From NCBI RefSeq assembly GCF_963678635.1, contig NC_087066.1, positions 32,493,301 to 32,557,300 of the forward strand: 64,000 nt of DNA, in the 5' to 3' direction. Every line of letters starts with the position of its first letter. The first letter of the stretch is position 1. A program made the position numbers and the translations under genes. The DNA is from Symsagittifera roscoffensis (Eukaryota; Xenacoelomorpha; Acoela; Convolutidae). Under the pieces are notes generated by a model. The model was not told the origin of the DNA and searched no databases. It saw nothing but the letters and a program-made list of their open reading frames with translations. This document shows, one piece after another, positions 35,601-47,600 of the stretch.

Positions 35601-38600
35601 CCATCTAGCTGTGCATCATCTAGCGGACCATTTTCTATCCAAATTTTCCGTCCAACATCCTTTTCATCATTCTTCTATCAGTCTTCGATCATCCCAGAAA
35701 TTGAGCCATCCATTCAACCATCGATTCATTCATTTATCTAGCCAACCCTCCCTCCATCAAACAATCCATGCATCAAGCCGTCCATGCATCAAGCCGTCCA
35801 TTCATCAAGCCATTCATTCATCCATCATAAAACCATACATCCATCAAGCAGTATTTCATTAATTTTCCATGCGTATATGAAGCCATTATCCGTCTAACCA
35901 ACCAGCTATCCATCATTCTGATCGATTCTACCTTCCGGCTATCTAGCCATCTATTCATCTAACCGTCCATTCAAGTGTTCATACTTTCAGCCATCCATTA
36001 ATCCAATCAGGTTTTGTTCCAACCAGCCACTCATCAAACCGTCCATTCATACAGGCTTCTATCCGTTGGTATATCTAGCTAAACCTCCAACCAACCCACC
36101 ATTGAAATAAAGGGTCACTACACATAGATATGTTTATTTATAAACAAAATCGGCTTAACCTCTGAGTTTTCAAAGTACCTATCCTTACTACATTACTTTG
36201 GATTCAGGTACTTTACAGGAGTTGAGTTATCTTTTTGTTACTTTGAACAATAACACTTTCAACAGCCAATCGATCAATGGGATTGTGTATTTAGAAATTT
36301 GAAAAAGTATGTGTGTAGAGTTTTATATAGGTATGTCAGAAAGTATATAAGAAAGTATCTATATGATTATCTAGGTAAGGCAGTAAATGAGTTAGCAGTT
36401 AACAAAATAGGTATAGGTATATAGATTTGAGTGAAGTTAAGTTAAATCAGGTAGAAATAATAAAGAGAAGTATTTTAAAGTAAAATTAGGTAAGTAAGTA
36501 GGAGTATGTAAATGTGAAAAGGTAAAGAAACAAAACTTAAGTACATCCCGTCAAGTACAGCGTTAAAAAAAAAAGTAAGTAAGGATTTAATAAGACTAAC
36601 ACTAAAGTAAAGGAAGTAAGCTGATGTAATAATGGCTCGTCAGATGAATGGATATATGGCTCACTTGGTAGTTAGATGGACAGATAGATTGATGCCGCTT
36701 GGATGCAGGACCGTTTGGATAGATTGCTTGGCGAATGAATGGGTGATAAGATTTTTGGGTCGATGAAAGGATGGACGATGAGTACATAGATTGCTGATGT
36801 ATAATTTTTTGGACAGATCAATGGATTAATAAATGGCTCGTCAGATGACGCGATGGTTGGTTGACTGGTTGCATAGCTGCTTGATGGATAGATGACTGGT
36901 TGAATGGTTGCTTGAAAGGTTTAAAAGATGGACGTTTTACTAATTGACTTGATAGGGTAAGGATATGTGGCCAGATAGCTGGATCTAGGATTGGATGTAT
37001 AACTTTTGTACTACACTACTCTACTCTGCCCTGTTTTCTGTATGAGATATAGCTAAACATACAAACTTATCCCAAGGACATTTTTACTTCAAAAAGATGG
37101 CAAAGAAATGTCACAGGCATTTGAATGAAGCAACAAAAGCACTCAATATCTAGCAAGCAGAAAACAATAAGCACATAAAACTTTCAAACACTTGTCATAC
37201 ATTAGGTGATGATCAGAAAAAAAAACTTTGAAAAGCTTTCAAAAACTGACGAAAGTCTGATTGAAGTTAGTTGTTCAGCTTTTTTGTCAATAGATACTTG
37301 GTAGCATGTGTTGTTGTAGTAACACGCCTAGTTCTTATACGATAAAAATTGGTTTTGTTTTAAAAGCTGGAACATTAATCATATGCATTAAATAAAATAA
37401 TCAGACGAAACTTAAAAACTTCAATCTCAATATTTGGACAAAAAGTCTGATTTTAGTTTTAAGAAGTAACCTTATATTTTTTAGATAAACTGTACACAAT
37501 CCGTTTTGAGGCGTGTTTTAACCATTTGAAACAGGAAACTAGTTTCGAGTGTATATAAAATCACGTGACAGGTTCTCCAACGAATTTGGAAAGCCAAAAT
37601 TTACGATTTCGAAATTTAGTTTCTGAGCGAAAAAAGGGACAAAACTATTAACATTTTAAACCGGTTTTACTGTCTTATTTGAAAAAGGGCAATTACGTTA
37701 ATTGACATTTGAGAGGTAGTGAAGAGCAATATCAAGGTTATTAGGGGTAAAATTATTGATAATTTGTTTCGTAAAAGTTGAGCCTTGTTACCTTATGCCA
37801 TTAGGACGCTCACTAGTTTTTAGATGTAGGACAAAGAATTGAACCGAAATCTTGGATAATTTTTGTTTTATCTATTTTTTTTTCGCTGAAAACAAAGAAA
37901 AGTTACTCGTTTTATGGTGTCAATTGAACAATTTGAAACAAGCATAATCAATTCGTAACTTCAACAACGTACAAACATGAACTGATTGATTTCTGTTTGA
38001 AGCAAGATCAACTGTTTGATAATAGCGTTTTTAGCTCAAGTAATTTGCAATTCTAGTTGTACTAGTTTCGAACTAACTAAAAAAAATAAGTGACTCAAGG
38101 CACCAACTCTAGTCTTTTTGTAATCAAGCAATAAGTATTGATGAAAATTGTTTCAAGTTGTGAAATGGATTTAGAACCTTAAGACGTCTTTGTTTCGGAC
38201 AAAAACTGGCTGAAGAATGAAATTGCTGAAAGTTTTTTGAAACAATTGATGTAGTTATGCTTTGCTTTGTTTACTGTGTTTTCTGGCGTCAACCTATTGG
38301 TAGCTTGCTTTAAGATAAATGAGTGAACAAACTCTTTTACCTGAGAATAACTGAAAATTTTTTGGCTGATGGGTGTATTTTTGCTAGAGTAAAGTGATTT
38401 GAGTGTTTTGATGTGCAGATCTCTAATAAATTGGACTTTAGTAAGTGTGAAGTTTGTAATGAAAATCACCTTATAGAGTATGTTAGTTCATTTTTTATGA
38501 GTTAGCAGCATAAACAGACTTTTTAGGTTGACTTTTTGTAAGTCAAAGCTTCCAAAAAGTTAATAGTTCTGCAATTACTTAAAAACGGCTGAAAAGAATT

Positions 38601-41600
38601 ATGTTTTCAAATCCCATCTGCATACAAAAAACAATCAGCTTTGATTTATCGTTGACAGATTTAGAAAACTTAGATCGATACGAACGAGCCTAATAATACA
38701 TTCATAAGGCTGCACATGTGTGTTAATATGCAATCAGGATTTTTCAAACCATTTCGCACAAATTTCGCGCAGGCATGGTTTTTCGGTTATGCGGATAGCG
38801 GACAATAATTCGGATAGCGGAACAATAGCTATCCCGGCGTTGCTTGTCACTACAATCTTCGGGATCGTCTCCCGATATTATAGTCGGTATGTTTCAGTTT
38901 TTAGTTCAACAAGCACGATATTTATCAAATGAGTAGTCGTAAACATGCTGGTGTGTATTAATGCGCTATCCGTGTTTGCTTGCCGAAACATATCAAATAA
39001 AGTCCCACAAAACACAGAGGCAGTGCCGTTTGGTTTGGCAATAGCTATCCCGGCGTTGCTCGTCGCTACGCTCCTCGGGAACGCCTCCCGCTGGAAAAGT
39101 CGGTATGGTTCATCTTTCACTTCCAGAAGCGTGATAACTACCAAATGAGTAGTCCTAGGGCTGCTATTGTGTTAATGCGCTGTGCGTGTTTGCCGAAAAA
39201 CTTCATATACAATCTCACAAAACACAGAGGCATGGCCGGTTGAATTAACGGGCAATAGTTATCCCGGCTTGGCTCGTCGCTGCGCTCCTCGGGAACGCCT
39301 CCCGCTTCTATAGTTCAGCTTACACCTCAACAAGCGTGATTCATATTCAGGTAGGGTGATACCAAAGCAACTATTGACAAAAACTATTGACAAAAAGCTT
39401 TATTGACAAAAAGCACTATTGACAAAATTGTATCACCTAATTATGACAAAGTTTATACATCCAGTCCTAGATCCAGATATCTGGCCACCTATCCTTACGT
39501 CTATCAAGTCAATCGCCATTAGTAAAAACGTCCATCTGCTAAATCTTTGAAGCAACCATTCAACCAGTCATCTATCCATCAAGCAGCTATGCAACCAGTC
39601 AACCAACCATCGCGTCATTCGACCAGCCATTTATTTATCCATTGATCCGTCCAACAATTTGTACATCAGCAATCTATGTGCTCATCGTCCATCCTTTCAG
39701 CCGCTCAAACATCTTATCACCCATCCATTCACCAAGCTATCCATCCTATCGGTCGTCTGTCTAAGCGGCATCAATCTATCCGTCCATCTAACTACCAAGT
39801 GAGTCATACATCCATTCATCGGACGAGCCATTATTACATCCATTGATACATCCAACCGTCCATACAGCAGCAATCTATGTACTCATCGTTCAGCCTTTCA
39901 GCCATCCAAACATCTTGTCATCCAATCATCCACAAAGCTACCTATCCAATCAGTCATTCATCCAAGTGGCAATATTCTTTCCATCCATAGAATAACCAAC
40001 CAGCCAACCATCTATTCAATCAACCAAAAAGTTTTCGTCTAATCAACCATCCACCCATGCAATCAGCCATCCATCCATCTAACCTGTTAATACCGGCTAT
40101 CCGTTGACCAAAAAATTGATCAGTCTAGCTATCCAACCAGACGTCCAGCTATCAGTCACTTTCTCGTCCACCAAGCTATCCATTCAGTCATTCATCAAGC
40201 TATTCAACCAAGCATTAATCCATCCTACCATCCATCCATCTAGCTGTGCATCATCTAGCGGACCATTTTCTATCCACCAAAATTTCCTTCCAACATCCTT
40301 TTAATCATTCTTCTACCAGTCTTCGATCATCCCAGAAATTGAGCCATCCATTCAACCATCGATTCATTCATTTATCTAGCCAACCCTCCCTCCATCAAAC
40401 AATCCATGCATCAAGCCGTCCATTCATCAAGCCATCCATTCATCCATCATAAAACCATACATCCATCAAGCAGTATTTCATTAATTTTCCATGCGTATAT
40501 GAAGCCATTATCCGTCTAACCAACCAGCTATCCATCATTCTGATCGATTCTACTTCCCGGCTATCTAGCCATCTGTTCATCTAACCGTCCATTCAACTGT
40601 TCATACTCTCAGCCATCCATTAATCCAATCAGGTTTTGTTCCAACCAGCCACTCATCAAACCGTCCATTCATACAGGCTTCTATCCGTTGGTATATCTAG
40701 CTATACCTCCGTACATCTATCCAACCAACCCACCATTGAAATAAAGGGTCACTACACATAGATATGACATGACTATTTATAAACAAAATCGGCTTAACCT
40801 CTGAGTTTTCAAAGTACCTATCTTTTCTACATTACTTTGGATTCAGGTACTTTACAGGAGTTGAGTTATCTTTTTGTTACTTTAAACAATAACACTTTCA
40901 ACAGTCAATCGATCAATGGGATTGGTTATTTAGAAATTTGAAAAAGTATGTGTGTAGATTTTTATAAAGGTATGTCAGAAAGTATATAAGAAAGTATCTA
41001 TATGATTATCTAGGTTAGGCAGTAAATGAGTTAGCAGTTAACAAATTAGGTATAGGTATATAGATTTGAGTGAAGTTGAGTTAAATTAGGTAGAAATAAT
41101 AAAGAGAAGAGTTTTAAAGTAAAATTAGGTAAGAAAGTAGGAGTATGTAAATGTGAAAAGGTAAAGAAACAAAACTTAAGTACATCCCGTCAAGTACAGC
41201 GTTAAAAAAAAAAGTAAGTAAGGATTTAATAAGACTAACACTAAAGTAAAGGAAGTAAGCTGATGTAATAATGGCTCGTCAGATGAATGGATATATGGCT
41301 CACTTGGTAGTTAGATGGACAGATAGATTGATGCCGCTTGGATGCAGGACCGTTTGGATAGATTGCTTGGCGAATGAATGGGTGATAAGATTTTTGGGTC
41401 GATGAAAGGATGGACGATGAGTACATAGATTGCTGATGTATAATTTTTTGGACAGATCAATGGATTAATAAATGGCTCGTCAGATGACGCGATGGTTGGT
41501 TGACTGGTTGCATAGCTGCTTGATGGATAGATGACTGGTTGAATGGTTGCTTGAAAGGTTTAAAAGATGGACGTTTTACTAATTGACTTGATAGGGTAAG

Positions 41601-44600
41601 GATATGTGGCCAGATAGCTGGATCTAGGATTGGATGTATAACTTTTGTACTACACTACTCTACTCTGCCCTGTTTTCTGTATGAGATATAGCTAAACATA
41701 CAAACTTATCCCAAGGACATTTTTACTTCAAAAAGATGGCAAAGAAATGTCACAGGCATTTGAATGAAGCAACAAAAGCACTCAATATCTAGCAAGCAGA
41801 AAACAATAAGCACATAAAACTTTCAAACACTTGTCATACATTAGGTGATGATCAGAAAAAAAAACTTTGAAAAGCTTTCAAAAACTGACGAAAGTCTGAT
41901 TGAAGTTAGTTGTTCAGCTTTTTTGTCAATAGATACTTGGTAGCATGTGTTGTTGTAGTAACACGCCTAGTTCTTATACGATAAAAATTGGTTTTGTTTT
42001 AAAAGCTGGAACATTAATCATATGCATTAAATAAAATAATCAGACGAAACTTAAAAACTTCAATCTTATTAGGTATAAGACTAACACTAAAGTAAAGGAA
42101 GTAAGCTGAAGTGAAGTTAAGTAAAAAAAAGTTCAGTAAAATAGCCTAAATTTTATTAGGTTTATGTAAAGTGAAGTAAACTGAAAAGTAGGTTAGTAAC
42201 TAGGCAGAAAGGAAATAAGTAAGTAAGTTTGTAAAAAAGAAAGCAAGTAATTACGTAAGTAAGTAATTAATTGAGTAAGAAAGTAAGCAAGTAAGTAAGC
42301 AGGTAAGTAAGTGATTAATTAAACAAAGTAGTAATCAATTAAGCCAGTAGTATGTAACTGAGTAAGTAAAAAGTAAAGTAAGTAAGTAAAAAAGTAAGTA
42401 ACTAGGTAAGTAAGTAAACAAGTAAGTAAGCGAGTAAACGAAAATAAAGGAAAGTAAGGTAAAGTTAAGTAAACTGAAATGAAGTGCTCTTAAAATAAAG
42501 AACAGGTAAAGTAAAATAAATTAAAACAAAGAAAACTAAATTAAAAAAGAAGTTAACTAATATAAAAAAAGTAAATTGGATGTTATTGTATGACTGTATG
42601 TAAGAAAAGCGTGAGTAAGTAGGAGAGTAAGTAAGGAAGTCAGTGAGCAAGCAAGTAAGTAAGTCAGTAAAAAGTAAGATGGTAAGCGAAAAAGTAATTA
42701 GGTAAATAAGAAAGGAGGTGGGTAAGTAGATTTGGAAGTAAGTTAGTCAGTAAGTAACCAAGTTAGTGAGTAAGTAAGCAAGCAAGCAAGCAATTAAGTA
42801 AGTATTAAGTAAGTTAGTTAGGCAAAGTAAAGAGAGAACGCAAAATGCAGTGAAAACATCAAAGTAAAGGTAAAGTTAATTGTTTAGTTAAGGTAAAGTT
42901 AATTGTTTACTTAATTGTTTAGTTGTCTGTATGTATCCAAGTATGTGGGTATGTTTGTATGCAAGTATGCAAAATGTATGTTTTTAGTATGTAAGTTAAA
43001 AGTGTGTTGGTAAGTTAGTTCTTAAATTTTAGATATATTAAAGTAAATCAAATTAGGTATATTTAAGTAAAGTAATGTAAAGTAAAGTTAAGTAAATTAA
43101 AATAAATCAAAGCATGACATTAATAAAGTAAAAGGGAAAAAACGCAAAGTGAGAAGAATTTGAATAACAAGTAAATAAAAAGTAAAATTTTAAAGTTAGG
43201 TACAGTAAGTAAACTAAGTGAGGAAGTAGTTGAATAAAAAAGAATAAGTAAAGGATAAGTAAGCCAGAAAATAAGTAAGTAATTAAATCTTTTGATAAAT
43301 GATAAATAGGCAAACCCCAGAAAGTCGGCAAGTATTACTTGAATTACTGAACGTCTCAATTGAACGCTATCCAAACAATAAAACCGTTCTCAAGGCCATT
43401 AACTAAAAAGAGGTAGCTGAAAAGTTTTCAAAATTCCAGTTGTTTAGGTCTCAAAATTCAAACTATTTTTCTGGCAGAGGTAAAAATCAGTTTATTCGAA
43501 GTCGCTGTTTTGTAGACATATGGCGGTGTGCACATGACAGAGCTAAAGACTGCCAGTGTTCGAAAGTTAACTGCATAACCTTGTGCAGATAAAATATTCA
43601 ATGTAAAACTTTTGGTTTTTTCAAGTTATTGAAAAGACAGAAAACTATTCCCCTCGAATGGCCAAGAAGGCTGTGGTTATAGTTCCTGGGCAATATATAA
43701 CAGTACGTTGGACACTCCTGATAAGTTTAAATCTGGCTGTATCGTGCAAAAAAGCGTGCAATCATAAGAACTTGTAGTCGTTCAAGTACTTTTCCAAGGA
43801 ACAGTTTTTCATACCAATTAAGCCGTCATAAGGTCTTAACTTAATTAAAACGTCGCAAATAAGGTTATTAGATCTAACAAAGAATGAGAAAAAGATAGCA
43901 AAAGTTCTTTGGTTAGAACTGTCATAATAAGTTCGTTTTAAGGAGTAACTCGGTTTTTCCCAATATCAATGTTTTTTTTCCAGCGCCTCTGCAAGCTGCT
44001 ACATGCCAGCCAGTGGAGATAAAAGATACCTAGCAGATACTTTTAGTCTTGTCTGCTTTCCGGCGGTAAATAACCGAGTGAACTACCGGAAACACTTTTA
44101 TTTTGTTGAAATGCACCAAGTTTTTGCAAAAAGCTCGGTGCACTTTTTCATTTACTTTTCTTCTGTTCCTTTTCTACTCGTCCTTTCCTTATTGAAACTT
44201 CCTTTTCCCTCTAGAGAAAAACAGCTTACTCTAAACCCTCTAAATTGTATAAGTTAATTATCAATATCTTAAAAACACCAAGTTCCCTCTAATTTTATTT
44301 TTCTCATTTCAAAATTTGACAAACTTATCTTTTGTTATATTTTGCCCAGAAACGGCTGCCGCCTTTGGAGAGTAGTTTCAATTTACTGCCTTTTCACCAT
44401 AAAATATAGGTCAAATTAAGGAATTAGTTTACTGCTGCCAACAGTTAAGCTACGCTGACAAACTCACCGGCGAATTTTTATTATATACGATAAAAGTCAA
44501 TTCCCCATTCACTAACAAATTTTAACTAGGTCGAAAGTTCATTTACCCGAACAAATATATCAATTAATATGATTCATATAATTAACCAGGACCAATAATT

Positions 44601-47600
44601 TTGAATTAGAAATACTTTTGTATCGTGTCACTTGTTGTTAAGCTAAACTTAGCAAGATCCTTAGTAGGGGGTCTTCTGCTTTTTGGTTGGAAAATTTCTT
44701 TCGTTTGCAAAATCCTAGGATGAGGGTCCTCTAAAAAATTAAGGACCCCTTTTGCTTTACATGAGGACCCCCTTAGGATCCGGGACACGATACAATACTA
44801 CTGGAGATGTCTCATCTGGCTTCATATAATTTTTGAACTCAATCAGCCATCCAACGCATCTGCTGTAGAGGAAACTAACTTTCTTGAGACAACTAAGGCT
44901 AGGTTCAAATCGGCCGGGACCTAACGTAGTTCAGACCTTTTTTTCCAACGTACTTCACAAATATTGGTGCCTTTTTTGGGGCACCTCCACAGCTTTTTCA
45001 TTGCATATTCTTTGACATGCGAATTTTAATATTTAATAATTAAACAAAGTTGATGCATTTGTTTTTTCATCAAATGAACCGACAAAAATGATTGGTTTCA
45101 AACAACATAACAATAATGAAAACTCGATTTCAGAAATTTTTTAATTCAATAAACCTCGCAATTTTTTGAAGTGCATAATTTATACATATAGCTTTAAGCT
45201 ATGAGATTTGTTACGTGCAAATTTAATGTGGATGCCTTCAGTTTGTTCTTTATTCCAAGTTATTGCTCGCAAATTTGAGTCTATTTGTTTTTGGTGCCAC
45301 TTTTGATGAATCACATTAGCAATTTATTGGCATAGGTATCTGCTTTATTCGTGACTAGTAAATGTCGGTTGTTAAGCTTGCGTGGCTGAGTGGATGGTGC
45401 GTGAGACTCAACATCTCTTGATTGCAGTAGGTCGCAGCTTCGAATCCTACACGTAGCCGAGTTTTTGCTGATTCGGGGCTCATTTCTTCTTTTTTTTTTC
45501 TTATTTCACTTGAAAGAGCTGCTTTTTGGGCGTGTTCTCGCAAGTGTTTGCAAAGTGCAGCCTCGCCTCTGTGTAAAAGGATGGCAAAATCCACTATCCA
45601 ACACCAAAAAACATGATCGATTTCTATTTTCGAAAGTTGAATTTTTTTCAGGTTTCCCTGCGAAATAAAAATTGTATTTGTTGAACCAGTTTCTCAAACG
45701 AGTTAATTTTATCAATACAATGGCAATCATAAATTGTTCGAGAAAATCGAAGAGCTTTAAAGGCATCTTTTTTTCTTTGAAGTCGAAAATTGAGATTTTA
45801 AAAATATCATAGTATACTGTTTTCAGCTTTTTTCTCTATTCTTCTTAAGGTTAGCTTTCTTGTAAATTCCTGAATGCAATTTTTAGGCCCTATTGGTAGG
45901 GGCAATTGAGTTTCAAGAAGTTTTGCGGATTTTAAGTTAAATTTTTGCAAGAAATTTTTTTAATGAAAATTTAAAAAAAGTTGTTCAGTTTTTGATTTTT
46001 TTATTTATTCGTATCCGGTTTAGTGGCACCATATAGCATCATTGGATGAGCAAAAACAAGTTTCCTATGCAGGCGAGTCTTTTTTTGGAATTTTTTCTTA
46101 ATGAAAGCAATTTTTTAGGCTGAACGTGTGTCTGCTCAAAAACTGTTGGCTTTAAAACCGCTTTATTTGCATGCAACTGTCAGTTTCAGTTTTCTTATTT
46201 TTTCATGTTTTTCTCAGGTTAACTTTTTAAATTCTGGTAGATCTAGCCGCTCTTGACATTTTCAAAACTCTCTTTCCGGCTTTCGTCTCACTTTCTGTAT
46301 GCTAGTTTGTCATGCTTTGTTCGTGTTTTTATCGCAAATGGTCGAAAGCTCTGCTTCGCCTGTGTAAAATACTCGTTTTTTGTTTGAAAGGTTTGATTTT
46401 TTTTTCAATCGCCTGTAAGCGGGTTTGTTTTCTTGATCTTTAATCCGACCATTTGAAAAAAAATATGGAGGAATTTATTATTCGGATGTTTTATTTTTTT
46501 CCCACGCGAAACCAGGTACCATAAATAATCGTTGAAAAATGTCGAGCTGTATATCATTTTAATGCACTTTCAGTCGTGATTTGAACATAAAAATTGTTCG
46601 CAAAGTTTTCGGTGTCGAGAAAGTCGGTTTAAAATTTTTGGTCGAACTTCGAGCTAATGAGATGAGCTTGCAGGCTTACAAAATTTTATTCAAGCTTTAA
46701 GCCGCGAAAACTTAATTTTAACTCTAAGTTTTTGGATGTTTCAAGCGCAATTTGGGAATCGAAAATTTCAAAAATTTTTTTTTAAAAAAAATTAAATTGT
46801 TTTGAAAATTATAAATGTTTTACAGTTTTTGTTTTCGTTGCTCTAGTTATTTTTCTGCAAATTGTTTTTTATTATCCTATTTGACTATGACTATCGAATA
46901 CGCTTAATTTCTATGTTGTGGTTCAGATCGTTTCATCTCAGCCCACTTAAAACGTCTCTAATTTGAAAAAGTATTTTTTTTCGACTATGGTCAGAACATT
47001 ATGTGCCATATGCACAGTAACCGGCTGTCCTTGCATTTGAAGTTTCAAATGCTTGCGATGAAATAAAGATTTTTGCCTGGTGAATGAGTTTTTGAAGCCC
47101 AATTTAAAAAATTTGGAAAGGACCCTTCAATATAATCGTGGCTAGATTGAGGTTTTATTTAGGCGATGTTATTCTGACAGTGACGTCAGATGTCAGCCCT
47201 ATAGCTAGGCGTCACTCGACATCGTCTGGTTCGTCCACGACCTCAGGAAAATCCACATCTGGAAAAAAAAGAGGCAAAGGATCCACTGCAAGCTCTAGTA
47301 GTGGTATGGCCGTGGATAGTAATAAGTATGACTCATCTGTGCTATGTCCGGCACTGAATAAGCAGACCTATTATGTAAACAACAACGATTTGGGAAAGTT
47401 TGAGGAATTCCTTGAGCAGAATAACGAGATAACGTAAGTCCATATGAAACTCATTCTCGGAATGAGCTTAACTTTGAGTTTTATTTTGAAATACTTGCTA
47501 CTGACCGATATGCCCCATCCCCCAAATTTAACAACTAAACTATCGCCGTCTTAAAACGCTGATTGAAGTGCTTCGTAATTTGCATTAAATTAATATTTAA

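Larger units (their letters stand above)
30386..44802. repeat. Giant inverted- and direct-repeat complex (14.4 kb)
   Basis: The outer ends are inverted: AGTAGTATTGTATC at 30386 and its complement ending at 44802, each followed inward by CCCGGATCCT-type sequence. Outer arms 30386-33310 and 42065-44802 are reverse complements with small indels. The centre holds a near-identical direct duplication (34270-37440 and 39231-42066), and parts of each copy are again reverse complements of other parts (for example 34020-34260 against 36000-36150). Much of it is derived from CTTA/TAAG and CCAT/ATGG tetranucleotides. No gene is present, and the whole region lies within PDZ intron 2. Confidence 0.8.

Noticed and set aside
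35611-35862. Ser/His-rich open frame, repeated at 40246-40452
   Set aside because: Translation of degenerate CCAT repeats inside the duplicated satellite-like region.
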